Positions 12,840 to 24,883 of a stretch of 64,000 bases of DNA are shown piece by piece (position 1 is the first letter of the stretch; each line of letters begins with the position of its first letter). The stretch comes from Sorghum bicolor (lineage: Eukaryota > Streptophyta > Magnoliopsida > Poales > Poaceae): positions 3,712,501 through 3,776,500 of the forward strand of contig NC_012870.2 in NCBI RefSeq assembly GCF_000003195.3, read 5' to 3'. A model generated the notes under the pieces. That model saw nothing but the letters and a program-made list of their open reading frames with translations. It was not told where the DNA came from and ran no database searches. The translations under genes were made by a program, and so were the position numbers.

Positions 12840-14250
12840 GATATGCGCATGTGCAACCGTCATAGTAGCAAGTGTTGCATAGAGTTAACCTACATATGAA
12901 GCCTCAATGATGTCTGAGTGGACGAGGACAAAGGATAGTTAGTCGGTTGTTTGCGCGTGGCAAGGACGATCACAAAATCTTTCTTCGACAACATGTGCCT
13001 GAGCATATGACAAAAAATATGCACCTTTTGGTTTTTGGTTTTCTTTTCAGCGACGATCACCATGGGCCACACAGCCGCATGCAGAGGTGGATTTGCCACC
13101 GGAGGGGCTCGAGCGCCCCCCCCCCCCATCTACCCCACTCACCATGTCTGCGCCCATGGAGCCCTCCTCAGTGCCGCCAAGAAATTCCAGCCATGGGAGC
13201 ATGGTTAGGAGGGCTGAAAAGGTTAAAGACGAAGGCAGAAAGATGAACTAAGAAAGGTTTGTTCATTCCTGTCTTCTTGGGCCATGTGATTAATGAATTT
13301 ACCTGCACAAGCACAAACATGTGATGACATCACACATGTGCAATCATCATCTTTTTTTTAAAAAAAAACACTACGTACTTTCATATTGTTTTATTAAATT
13401 GTCACTAAAATTGTCGAACAAATAATATTTAAGTTTCTTTTCTTGAACTATATGTATGGGTTTGGACTATTTATATTGTAGTTTATGAAAGCTTCAAACT
13501 TAATCAGGTTTTAGTATGAATAATGTTTCAAATTTTATAATTGTTTAACAAATTGCATATAATTTTTTTTATACAGCACACCGTCCTTTAATAAAACTAG
13601 AAGCATGTCCTACACATTGTTGCGGGAATTACGTACAATCTGAAATAAAATTAGCCTACATATAATTACTTATATGAAGGGATGAAATATCATAATCATA
13701 AATTAACGTTAGTAGATGCATGGAGTGGCACACTAACGTAGACAGCTAAATGTATATTAATGGATGATGTATCTCATTGATATGTATATCTTAATTATAG
13801 ATGCTAGTGGGATTTAATTGCATATGATAATAGATCACTGAGGTGAATAGCTTACATGTTGAGATACAATCTATAATAAAGTTTAGGATTATAATATAAT
13901 ATATAGATTCTATATCCACCAACGATACATATATTATCATATATTTTCTTCTTTTTTGCTAAATTATGTTGTCTTGTTATAGGATCTTATTTTAGGACAG
14001 CACCAAGAAAAATGAGCCATCGAAGGAATTTTAGTCTCTCTATAATAATCTAACAAATTTGAATCGAAAACCAAAATAAGGGTGTTTTATAAAATCCTCA
14101 TTCAAATATTATATTAAGTTCATATAAACCGAAAAATAAATAAATAACTTAACTAAAACATTATAACAGATTCAAGATCTAACCATAAAAATTATTCAAA
14201 AAATGCAACATCCGTAAATCATACTTACACCAAGCTCATCATGTATTCAA
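12840..14250. other. AT-rich intergenic DNA
   Basis: No gene is recognised. The stretch has a run of C at about 13118-13127 and otherwise AT-rich sequence without coding periodicity that I can see. Confidence 0.5.
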
Positions 14251-14252
14251 TA

Positions 14253-14512
14253 CTCCCTCCATATCGAATTAGCTGGCGTTTAAGACATGATTGTGCTTAC
14301 CAAGGAGTGATTAATTAGAGGTATTTTCCTTTGTGTACCCCTATTAAATAGGACTACAGTTGCATCTCATATGAAAAAGCTTGTTAGCTCAGACGGTTGG
14401 TGCCTCCAGTTGAAGGCAAACTCGTCCCATTTTTACTCTCTAGTGTAGAACGTCTGGTAATTTGAAAATAGGTGTAAGCTCCAAAACGTCAAGTAATATG
14501 ATATGGAGGGAG
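14253..14512. mobile_element. Stowaway MITE with an embedded tRNA-like stretch
   Basis: A 260-bp element starts CTCCCTCCATATCGAATTA and ends with its complement-like GATATGGAGGGAG, flanked by TA on both sides (14251-14252, 14513-14514). This is the Stowaway (Tc1/mariner) signature. At about 14388-14430 it contains TTAGCTCAGACGGTTGG, a good tRNA A-box, followed by a weak B-box. Confidence 0.85.
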
Positions 14513-14974
14513 TACATGTTAATCCGTCAATGACAAAGAATATTCTAATTGGTTTCTATATTCAGCATTAAAAGTTTGAACTCTTACCTATAAGAAAGAA
14601 TATATAGGAAATTTCTTTTTATACGAATGTTTAGTTACTCTCATCTTCAATAAACCATATTGTGTATATATGTTCGTACCTCTTTATCGGTTTTAGTATG
14701 TTTATATACTCATATTAAGATACTCTAGATCTTATACGCGAAATTTTTTTGAAGTAATTCATTTTTAAATATATTACTAAAATGTCACTGCTATATTATA
14801 TACAATAAGTATAACCACATACTCTATGTATACTACATACTTAACATACATATCATCCGAGATGGTCTAGTATGATCATATACTTCGTCTATATATATTT
14901 TCGTCTGGTCATATACACCTTAAAACTATAGATGATATGAGAGTAACTACATGCACGTGTAGAAAAAACACGTC

Positions 14975-15215
14975 ATATATATATATATATATACGGTAGC
15001 GCTATTCTACACTCTAGGTGTAGAATAACCGCAAGTCAAAACTGAGCAGAAAAAATACTGAGCAGTACTAAACAACGTTGAGTATCATTCAGCGCTACAC
15101 CAGAACCATGAAATACTGAACAATACTGAAACGCGAATACTGAACAATACTAAATTTTTTTAGTATAATAGTTTGATGCAGAATAGTATTCTACACCTAA
15201 GATGCAGACATACGA
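14975..15215. repeat. (TA)n tract and inverted-repeat sequence upstream of the uL4m gene
   Basis: A TA run occupies about 14975-14993. It is followed by a short palindrome around ATTCTACACTCTAGGTGTAGA (about 15003-15026). A related piece recurs at about 15180-15205 after repeated ACTGAACAATACT-type motifs. This resembles a small MITE, but a target duplication was not found. Confidence 0.4.
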
Positions 15216-15461
15216 AGGCTGTACACAGCTGAGCGGGCCGGCATAGACCGACTATCGGCCCACCATCTCGAACGCTACATGTGGTGCCGCGAGCATGCCG
15301 TGGTCCGTGGGCTTGCGCGCGTGCTATTGCTGAAAGGCAAAGGCCCCAAGCGAACAGGCAAACGAGAGGAAGCGCCGCCGCGGATCGGTGTCCGTCGTGC
15401 CTCCGCGTTCTATTCCGCCGGCGCAACTCCAGCCGCCGCGTGCCTCTTCTCTCCCCACCCG

Positions 15462-18400
15462 ATGCGGGCCCTCGCGCGCGCCGCGTCGCTGCTCCGCCGC
15501 GCCGCGGGGTCCGCGCCCACTACGGTGGCGCTGCACCACAACCACCTGCCGCGTGGCGTGGGCCCGTGCCTCGCGAAGGTCTGGACCCCCTCTTTTCCTC
15601 CCTCCCCCCTGACCTCGGTGCGGCCGTGCGCCGTCGTCTGGCTTTCCGCGGTGGTGCTTCCAGTCTGCCTGTTAGAACATCTTGTAGGTCCCTTGTAGGA
15701 TGGGATATGGCCATATGGGTCTGCTTCAGGCTAGACCGCTAGAGCTGTGGTTTAGGTGCAAGATTGCTCTGGCCACTTGCCTGAATCCAGTTTGAAATCT
15801 AGTGATTTAGCAAACATCAGATGCTTTCACGCGACTGCAATTATGTTTATGCTAGTTGGAGTATTTTTACAAGGATTGCTTTTGCTTCATTCCAAGGTTC
15901 GTGAGGGGAAGCGCAAAATAAAGTCCCTTTTCAGCAATTACTGTCAGTATCATTGAAGAGGTTTCAATCTTCAGCGCCGATCCACTTTATCATATATAGG
16001 TGTCAATTTTGTGTCTGCGGCCTTGCGTGAGAAACATCTAGCTGCCATTTCGTTACATTAGTTGTGGTTGTAGGTGGCCGTCCAATTGCCTGTTCTATTC
16101 ATTATGCTGCATTCAGTTACTGTTCAACAACAGTATACAATGTTTAGGCCTTTGCTGACAAGGGATTTAAAATCTGGATTTGTTATCAAATTTTACATCT
16201 GAATAGATCTTGGATTAGTGGACTACATGTGATGACAGATGCTCTGTCTGCCCCCTCAAACTTGCTCTGCTCATTGTCTTTCTGTTCCTGTTCTTGCTTT
16301 TGCTTTGCTTCACTCAAACTGTGTTTTACTTGGTTCCTGTTAACGGAAATGGGGACAGCCTTGCTTTGAAAACATGTGCCGTGAAAGCTACAGCTATTCC
16401 AACCTCCAATCTTCTGTAGCATTTTTTTTTTCATTAACTTATCTGGTAGGAAATCATCAATCATATTTGTCCTGTTAGCACTTTGGGGTATCAAGATTTC
16501 AACATAGAAGTTTTCTCATCTTTTTGCCAAGATCTAGCTTATCACATCCAATCATCTGTTAAGAAGTCTATTTCCTTTCTCTCTGTTTGAAAATGTGTTT
16601 CTAGTATATTTGATTGCGCGTGAGTTCTGCATTGACTTTTGTTTTAAATACTCGTTCCATTTCCAGAATCCAGGTTTCTTTTTCAATGGGTATTCTACTC
16701 TTTTGGCTCCACCAAGTGAAGTGCTGATTCCACCAGAACTTCTTTCTAGCAGGACTGTGTGGACACCAGATCGGGAGCTTGGTAAGTTCTCCCCCTATTG
16801 ACTAGTTTCGAATCACCATTTTAGTGGCATCTCTCTCAGTACTACTCTTCTCAATTTTCTTTTAACGACAAATGATCTATCATATGACTTACCATCTTAT
16901 CTTTCGTCAGGTAAAAGCTTTGCTTACTGTTTGTTACCTAATTGGACCAAAATTTGACTTGAATGAAACTTCACTCCACTTCTGCTGTGTTGCAGTTATT
17001 TATGAATAATGCTGATTTTCTTTTGAATTAATAATATGCTGAATTTTGATTCCTCTGAATTGTTATAATATTGCAGGGCAGTACGAAGACCTGGTAGCTA
17101 GGGTCACTAACTTTCATAATGAGGACAAGGGTTTCATGGTTTTGGATGGTGATGTTTTTGATGTTCCAATTAGGAAGGATATTGTTCACCGGGTAGTAAG
17201 GTGGCAGCTTGCTAAAAGACAGCAGGTGCACCAATAGGATCACTCATTATATTTTTACTTGGCCTTCATTTATGAAATTCTTGGACCATCTTTACAAAAT
17301 GACAGTTCTGTCTTCTGTATTCTAATAACTTAGGCCCTTCTTTGTCTTTACAGGGGACACACTCAACTAAAACTATCAGTGAAGTGAGTGGCACTGGAAG
17401 AAAGCCTTACAAGCAAAAAGGAACTGGAAGAGCACGGCACGGCACACTGCGTGGTCCCCAGGTTTGTTATTATAACTGAATGAATAATGATACATATATT
17501 CATATTGAGATTGCTTGGAACATACTATCCAGTTTGGAGTTCAGTCAACTAAATGATGAACATAACAGTTCCGCGGTGGTGCAACCATGCATGGGCCTAA
17601 ACCACGAAGCCATGCAATCAAGCTGCAGAAGAAAGTACGGCGTCTGGGGCTTAAGATTGCCTTGTCTGCTCGAACTGCAGAGGGGAAGGTATTTGCTATC
17701 TCCTAAATAAATTAATATATATGTGCTTTGATGTGCTCACTTTTGGTTAATAACTATTATTATATCTACAAAATTATTATTGACAAATGAATTGCTATAC
17801 TTAATCATAGTTTAATAGTGTGCTCTATGAAGAAACATGCTACTATTTTTTAATACTACACGGCTTTGTTGCAATTTTTCACAAAATGACATATTTGTAA
17901 ATGTTATAATTGAACTCCTTTTAATATCTTGACTTTCTAGATCCTCTTTAGTCTTTAGGATGAGAGGATAAGTTGCTAACCACATGTTTAGTTGAATTGT
18001 TATTGACTACCAAATATAAGTAAAATCTGACATTGTTTCCTTGCTTTCCTTAAAGTTAACTGTTAAAAACCATATGGGCATATGAGAATGTGTTTGTTTT
18101 ATCAATGTTCTCCGACGTGGTTATAAAATTTTAGTGTGCGCATATTCAATGTCTCTTGAACTTTTCTGTCCTGCAGGAAAAATCCTTATGAATTTCATTG
18201 TTTGCTTTAAAATTTACGGGTCCATGTTTTTGTATAGCTCTTGGTCTTTGAGGACTTGGAAGTCCCTAGCCACAAGACAAAAAACATTGTGCAATACATT
18301 AGACAGATGGATGATACCAAGAAGGTTCTGTTGGTGGATGGAGGTGACATTGATAAGAAGCTAAAGCTGGCTACTCAAAACCTTCACTATGTTAATGTAC

Positions 18401-18619
18401 TTCCTTCCATTGTAAGTTATATGATTTCAGTACTTGAGGTTTGAGTAATCAAACTAAGTGTTCTTTCCTTGAATACCTTTTCTGGTTAAAAGACCATTCT
18501 GCTTTCATGGAACGCAGGGGCTCAATGTCTACAGTATCCTCCAGCATGACACCCTTGTAATGACTCGGGCCGCTATCAACAGAATCGTTGAGCGGATGCA
18601 TACTCCCATCAACCGGTAG
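15462..18619 (+). CDS. Mitochondrial large-subunit ribosomal protein uL4 (L4)
   Basis: Seven exons join in frame: 15462-15578, 16667-16781, 17077-17225, 17354-17461, 17569-17688, 18238-18411 and 18518-18619, giving 294 residues. The first exon encodes an arginine/alanine-rich presequence ([16 protein letters not shown]) typical of mitochondrial import. The body has the uL4 core, including [35 protein letters not shown], a LLVFEDL strand and [12 protein letters not shown] near the C terminus. uL4 binds 23S-type rRNA early in large-subunit assembly and lines the exit tunnel. The organelle assignment rests on the presequence and sequence type. No premature stop is present and all junctions are GT..AG. 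Confidence 0.92.
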
Positions 18620-18840
18620 CAAGGAGGGTTCTGGGTCAGACCACTGTTTCTTACAACCAGCAACTGTGCTTTCGTCCCCTGATGAAGCTCGAAGATTTCC
18701 AGCTGTCGTGGTGCTAACTCGGAGCTGCAACATGAACTGTTTATTTTCTGTCAGACTGAAGGTACCGAGGTAGGAGGAAATGTTGGAGCCCTTCCGTGGC
18801 TCCTTGCTCGGACTATGGTGCCCTAGTTTTGTAATTCAAG

Positions 18841-18846
18841 AATAAA
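18841..18846 (+). terminator. Poly(A) signal of the uL4m gene
   Basis: AATAAA lies 222 bases after the TAG stop and before the NOV-derived fragment. It is the first canonical hexamer downstream. Confidence 0.6.
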
Positions 18847-19074
18847 GACACGTAGCTCATCATTATCATTGTCTTATGGACGCACAAGATGCATGCAAAA
18901 ATGAATTTGCTCTACTGCATTCATTGCCTTTCCGTGCTTTTAATCTGTGTCAACTTTCTTATATCCCAATAAAAATTGTTGCCCGGACATCAAGTACTTG
19001 AACAGATGGCCGGCAAGAGTAGCTTGCTTAAACACAAGTACTACCAAGAAATTGTCTGTAACTTTGCCAATTAT

Positions 19075-19292
19075 AGACGTGGGAATGTTGATGGACTGGG
19101 GAGCAACGTTGCTGAGCAATCTTTTATCGTGCTACAGATTGCTCACGAGAGGCTCCTATACTGTCTGATCTGCATCTTTAGTCCCATTGGGATTCGCTAT
19201 TTGATCCCAAGCTGGGCTCCTTTGCACATTGGTTGGTGGTTGCTGAATAATGGCCCAATTCAAAGAGCCAGCATGCATTGCAACCACGGATA
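19075..19292 (+). pseudogene. Broken duplicate of NOV exon 5
   Basis: The stretch aligns by eye with about 3343-3585 of NOV exon 5. Shared blocks include GTGGGAATGTTGATG/GACTGGGG, GCTGAGCAATCTT, CCCATTGGGATTCGCTATTTG and CTGGGCTCCTTTG. About 25 bases are missing around the CAAGAGAGGC region and several short indels shift the frame. It carries no introns, but neither does the parent exon there, so a DNA or RNA route cannot be told apart. It lies about 15.7 kb downstream of its source, in the same orientation. Confidence 0.85.
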
Positions 19293-19479
19293 GTAAAATA
19301 AGAGATGTTTTACCAAACATTTTTCTAACAAGTTGGTAAAATAAGGAGACGTTTTACTAAATATTTTCTTTTTTTGTAACAAGTGAAGGCAAAGCTACTC
19401 TAACAAGAAATCAAAACCGGAGCCATTTTAGCTGAAGCGAGAGCTCTACTAAAAGAGCCATTTGTCGCGTGACGTGATG

Positions 19480-19920
19480 GAGTGATTTTGCTACGCCACG
19501 TGGCTTTGACGTTATTTTTGAAATATGATTTGAAAAGAGGTTTAAAAGAAATCGCCGGACGGACTGACTATGCGCCCACGCGGAACGCGGGGAGCAGGGC
19601 CGTCGCGTCCCCTATTCATTTGGAGACCCAGCCAAGGCGACCCAATCCATCTCACGCCGCAGCCGCAACCGCAACCGCAAACGTGACAACGTCCGGGCCG
19701 GTGGCGCCGCGTCCCGGCGTGCGGTCTCCCTCGCTGTCGCTGGCTTCATCACGTCGGTGGCGCGTGGACCATAGCGTGTGTGCGCGGTTCCGTCGCTCGT
19801 CGTCCCCTGTTTTCCCTTCCCGGCGTCCTCCAAACTTGCCATCTGCGTCTGCCGATGTCTCCTCTCACTTCCACTTCCACCCCTGCGCTCCTGCCGTGCC
19901 CCCGACCACAGGTAACATAC
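19480..19920 (+). other. GC-rich exon-like island, identity unknown
   Basis: A GC-rich block between AT-rich DNA has an ATG at 19856 reading MSPLTSTSTPALLPCPRPQ up to a consensus-like donor (CACAG|GTAACA, about 19910). It may be an orphan first exon or promoter left after rearrangement; nothing downstream continues it. I recognise no protein family. Confidence 0.25.
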
Positions 19921-20012
19921 GCATCTCAAAAAGAACACAACAGTGTTTCAGGTTCCAAGTTAGAGAGTTTTTTTTTTTTGACAACCCAGTTATTAGAGAA
20001 GTTGAGCCGTTA

Positions 20013-20486
20013 GAGCAAGTATTATGGTAGGCTGTAAGCTGGCTAAATGCTAATGTGAAGGAGAGAAGGAAGGAGAGAGAGGAGGAGCAGACTGTAAGAG
20101 CAAGTATTATAGTGGGCTGTAAGCTGGCTAAATGCTGAGTTGGAGGAGAGAAGAGAGGAGAAGCGGCCTGTAAGCTTACAGCCAGCCTAGGCACAGGAAC
20201 CAAGAAACTTTGTGAGAGAGACAAGTGGGCCATGTATTAATAGTGAATAACTAACTATTGTATGGGTGGGCTGAGAGAAGGCTGCAAAAAACCTTACAGC
20301 CAATAAGTAGATTGTATTATTAAACTTGCTCTAAGCTTACAGTCACCTTAGACACAATAACCAAGAAACTTTACGAGAGAGATAAGTGGGCCATATATTA
20401 ATAGTGAATAGCTAACTATTGTATAAGTGGGCTGAGAGAAGGCTGTAAGGCAGTCAGCAAGTGGGCCTGTATTATTAAACTTGCTC
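20013..20486. mobile_element. Outer Tourist-like MITE (GAGCAAGT termini)
   Basis: The left end GAGCAAGTATTATGG and right end ..ACTTGCTC are inverted. The body (AACCAAGAAACTTTACGAG, TTAATAGTGAATAGCTAAC) matches that of the inner element. With the inner element removed its length is about 237 bp, nearly that of the inner copy. TTA precedes the left end, but the right flank (TCT) does not match, so its own target duplication has decayed. Confidence 0.75.
20098..20331. mobile_element. Inner Tourist-like MITE nested in the same family
   Basis: A 234-bp copy with GAGCAAGT inverted ends is flanked by TAA on both sides (20095-20097 and 20332-20334), the PIF/Harbinger-type target site. It interrupts the outer copy about 85 bp from that copy's left end. 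Both lie within 750 bp upstream of the galactosyltransferase start. Confidence 0.8.
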
Positions 20487-20755
20487 TCTAACTCAGCTTC
20501 TCGCCGGGATCACGAACGCTGCGTGCGTTCCTGCCTGCCCCACCCACCCCCACACGGTGCCAGTGCCACCGCAACGGTCTGGTCTTTAAACACCCAGACG
20601 CCACATCAGTCTTCCTTCCAGTTCCACGACACCTCCCCGAAAAAGTCGTGCCCGCGCACGCGCACGCCTTCCCAAACGGCTACTTGACCGACTCTCCCCT
20701 CCCCCATTCCCTCGCCCTGCTGTCCTCCCCGTTCGCGAACGTACCGCGCCGCGCC

Positions 20756-23700
20756 ATGCCGCCCAAGCGCGCGTGCCGCCTGGCGCTGCTGGCCGCGGCG
20801 GCGGCGTACCTCCTCTTCCTCCTCCTCTTCGAGCTGCCCTCCTTCGCCGTCTCCACCGCGTCGCCCCGCCACATCCACGCCGCCACGCACCGCGCCCGCC
20901 GCCGCGAGCTCCTCCGCGCCTCCTCCGCGCCGCTGCACACGTCGTCCCCGCTCCGTCCCGTCAGGACTGCCCCGCTCGCCGTCTCCTCCGTCCGCGTCCA
21001 CCACGGCGCCACCAACTCCTCCTCTGCCGCTGCCGCGTCATCCATCGACGCCTCGGCCTCCGCCGCATTCGCCGCCGCGGCGCCCCACCTCGCGCGCCTC
21101 CTCTCCGCTCCCGCATCCCCGTCCTCCTCCTCGTCCCCTTCGCCGTCCCCGTCCGCTGCCACCTCGGCCTCCTGCCCCGCGACGGTCTCGGTGTCGAGGG
21201 ACCGGCTCGCGAGCGGCGGGGGAGTCGCGGTGGACCTGCCGTGCGGGATGGCGGTGGGGTCGCGCCTCACGGTGGTGGCGCGGCCGCGGGCCGCGCGGGC
21301 GGAGGTCGCGGGAGCGAGGGACGGGGCCGCACCGCTCATGGTGTCGCAGTTCATGCTCGAGCTCCTGGGCACCAAGGCGGTGCAGGGGGAGGAGCCGCCA
21401 AGGATACTGCACTTCAACCCCAGGATCCGCGGGGACTTCAGTGGCCGCCCCGTCATCGAGCTCAACACTTGCTACCGGATGCAGTGGGCGCAGCCGCAGC
21501 GCTGCGAGGGGTGGGCGTCACGGCAGGACGACGATACTGGTGAGCTCCTCCGTTGCTAAGCTTTTTTTTTTTTCTCGGCAATGCCTCGTTTTGGGTACTA
21601 TCGTGTCGTATTGTAGGAAATTACCTTTCGTCTGAACCTGGTATAGTAGCTGTTTCCAGTATTCGCCCAAAAGATACAAGGATTCCTTTGTCTTCAAGAA
21701 TGTAGTACCTTTGGAAGTCAGCATGGTAAATTGTCTTCAAAGTAATTGAAGTTATATTATTTACTTTTCAGTTGACGGGGAATTGAAGTGTAACAAATGG
21801 ATTCGTGATGATAACAACGAGACACAAGAATCACGGATGAAAGGGTGGCTGAACCGTTTGATTGGTAGGTCGAATGTCAACTGGCCATACCCATTTGCAG
21901 AGGGCAAGCAATTTGTTTTAATCATAACAGCTGGTTCGGAGGGCTACCATGTCAATGTTGATGGCCGGCATGTTACATCGTTCCCTTACCGCACCGTGAG
22001 TTTGCTATGGAACTCTGTAAGGATTATTCTCAGCGATATCTCAAGATTTAATTTTCTAATAATGTTGCTCAATATTTGGCTTGACAGGGCTACAATCTCG
22101 AGGATGCAACACGGTTGTCTTTGAAAGGAGACATTGATGTCGAGTCCATTTTGGCTGGTTCTTTGCCCACTTCACCTCCTACTTCTGCAACAAAAAGTTA
22201 TCTTGAGATGTCTGAACAGTGGAAGGCCTCACCCTTGCCAACTGAACCTGCTGAGCTTTTTATTGGCATCCTGTCATCTGCTAACCATTTTGCTGAGCGT
22301 ATGGCTGTTCGAAAGTCATGGTTGATGTCTACCAGGAGATCATCTGATGTTGTTGCTCGCTTCTTTGTTGCTCTGGTAGGTTTCTACAGCTGAATTATTA
22401 GTTCGATGGCAATTTTCTGTTCAAATCTAATAAAGAAAACGCTTCACAGAATGGAAGAAACGAGGTCAATGAAGAGTTGAAGAAGGAGGCAGATTACTTT
22501 GGGGATATTGTTATAGTTCCATTCATGGACAGCTATGACCTTGTTGTTCTAAAAACTATCGCGATTGTTGAGTATGGGGTGCGTAATTTGGATTTGTTTG
22601 AATGGATTTATTTTTGTTCCTCTATTATGCATTAGTATGGTTTGCATAATTCATCATGACATTGCAACTATTTTTCAGGTGAGGGTTATTCCTGCAAAGC
22701 ACATAATGAAATGTGACGATGATACATTTGTCAGAATTGAATCTGTATTGGATCAAGTAAACAAGGTCCAAAGTGGAAAGAGCATTTATGTGGGAAATAT
22801 AAACTACTACCACAGACCCTTAAGATCTGGGAAATGGTCTGTCACATATGAGGTAAGACTCTATTTTTCTGTACAGTTAAAGAGCTGTCGCATGTGCATT
22901 ATGCCGCTCCTTAAAAAGGCTAAAAGAAACCCTTTCAGATGACCATCCCTTAATGGCTTAATGCTAGGTTACAGAATTAGCATAAATTCAGTATGTTAGT
23001 TGTTAGGTCATCAGGTATGAGCCCTTTTCGGTCTCATGAATGTGATTTACCCTTTTCAAATATGATGTGATAAGGAACTGAAAGCAGCACCTTTTGGCAT
23101 TGCTATTTCGGACAGAATGGCGACCCTTTTGGCCCTGTTTGGTTACTTGTGTTAAATTTTACTTCCTATCACATCGAATGTTTGAACACATGCATGGAGT
23201 ACTAAATATAGACTATTTACGAAACTAAAAATATAGGGTGAGAGTAATTTACGAGACGTTTTTTAGCCTAATTAGCCCATGATTAGCACTAATTTCTAAA
23301 GTACTAAAATTGCTGATGACGGATTAACTAGGCTTAATAAATTCATCTCGCAAAGTACTAACGGAATCTGTAATTTATTTTTTTATTAGTATTCGAATAC
23401 CCCATGAACCACTCCATATAACATTCGATGTGACACCTATTAAACTTTAGTCCCTACAACCAAACACGCCAAATTTACTGATTTAGCTACTTTCTAAAGT
23501 AGATTTGATAAAAAAATACTAGAGTACTCCAACGGACTCTGTAAAACCAAGAGCCTAGATGGCTAGTGAGCCCTATCTAGAAGTAGGGAGCGAATAAGGT
23601 TGAATGGAGAGCTATTAAATTTGGGAAGTCATTTAGAGAGTCTATTGGAGACATTTTTTGTTTTAATATTAACCAAGTTTACCTTTAGAAAACGATTTGG

Positions 23701-24264
23701 CTAATCTCTTGGAGATGCTCTTATGTTCTTTTCGTCTTACAGTTTTGGTGGTTAGAGGTTCAATACCACATTTATGGTACACAAATTTGATCTTGTTTTT
23801 CTGTTCCTAACAGGAATGGCCAGAGGAAGTGTATCCTCCTTATGCTAATGGGCCTGGCTATATTATTTCATCCGATATTGCTCAATATATTTTATCCGAG
23901 TTTGATAATAAGACATTAAGAGTAAGTACAGCAGTTATACCCTTTCTCTATCTCTAGTCATTGGATACAGCAAAAGTGGGTTTCTTTCGTTTTTTTTTTT
24001 GAATAATGGAGTCTGAATGTGTAATTGCTAATGGCTACGTTTTTCATGATGCAGCTATTCAAGATGGAAGATGTTAGTATGGGCATGTGGGTTGAGAAGT
24101 TCAATACTACTCGTTCGCCTGTAGAGTATTTGCATGATCTCAGGTTCTACCAGCCTGGTTGCTTTGATGGTTATTTCACCGCACACTACCAATCCCCACA
24201 ACACATGATTTGTTTGTGGAGAAAGTTGCAAGCTGGGAGCACTCAATGCTGCAACGTAAGATGA
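20756..24264 (+). CDS. Galectin-domain beta-1,3-galactosyltransferase (hydroxyproline O-galactosyltransferase type)
   Basis: Exons 20756-21539, 21772-21995, 22088-22375, 22450-22578, 22679-22852, 23814-23921 and 24055-24264 give 638 residues. The start is the ATG whose product begins with a short basic stretch and a single membrane anchor (about residues 8-29), as for a type II Golgi protein. A low-complexity Ala/Ser stem follows. A galectin-type domain covers roughly residues 225-370 ([33 protein letters not shown]). The GT31 domain follows, with KCDDDTF (DDD at 488-490, metal/UDP-Gal binding) and EDVSMG (574-579). Arabidopsis GALT2-6 with this layout add galactose to hydroxyproline of arabinogalactan proteins. 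Which GALT this matches was not resolved. Intron 5 holds a MITE. Confidence 0.92.
23131..23470. mobile_element. MITE in galactosyltransferase intron 5
   Basis: The stretch begins GGCCCTGTTTGGTTA and ends CAACCAAACACGCC, an inverted pair. Between them are phrases shared with the GGCCTTGTTTAG-class MITEs (CACATCGAATGTTTG, GGAGTACTAAATATAGAC). No transposase is present. The target duplication is unclear. Confidence 0.75.
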
Positions 24265-24751
24265 CAATGGACAGCACAGTGATTAGTATAATGGAGAACA
24301 GATGCTGGGAGATGACAATGCAGCTATTCAATGCTGTGAGCACACATGATTAGTAAAATCGAGATACAGCACGAGGATGAGTTTGAGGCTTGTACTCTCT
24401 GGACCTTGTTACCATTCGTTCATTCTTTTGGTCAGTAGTTGATTCAGCTGCTGATGCTAACACTGGAGATCCATGTTTGTAGACTGTCTCCGTACATGTC
24501 AAATTTATTTGACCTAGCTAGGGTAGGAGCCTGATGGTTTATATGTATGTCATATTCTGAACTTTCTCTAATCGCATATATATTCTGTATCGTCTTTGTT
24601 CGTTGACAGCTTGATAACTACTGGCTTTCAACTGATTTTTTTTTTTTAACGTGGGGACACCCTATTTGCATTCCAGCAAACGGAAATACATGAGTTCAGA
24701 TAGAGCAGAAAAGATGCAGGTTTAGACTAATGCCGGTAGAGCTAATAGTTA

Positions 24752-24883
24752 CTCCCTTCGTTCTAAATTGTAAAATGTTTTAATGTTTTTGCCATGCATT
24801 TAGGCATAATGTATATATCAAAGTACATAACAAAAACTATATATATAGAAAAACCAAAATATTTTATAATTTAATGGAGGGCG
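24752..24883. mobile_element. Stowaway MITE
   Basis: A 132-bp element begins CTCCCTTCGTTCTAAATTG and ends with the partly complementary TTTAATGGAGGGCG, between TA dinucleotides (24750-24751, 24884-24885). The inner motif AAAATGTTTTA pairs with AAAATATTTTA. Confidence 0.75.

Noticed and set aside
14388..14430. A functional tRNA gene
   Set aside because: Only the A-box is good; there is no cloverleaf with acceptor stem or proper B-box, and it lies inside a Stowaway element.
20606..21468. Long minus-strand and alternative plus-strand frames over galactosyltransferase exon 1
   Set aside because: They come from high GC content; the real frame has the membrane anchor and joins the galectin domain across consensus introns.
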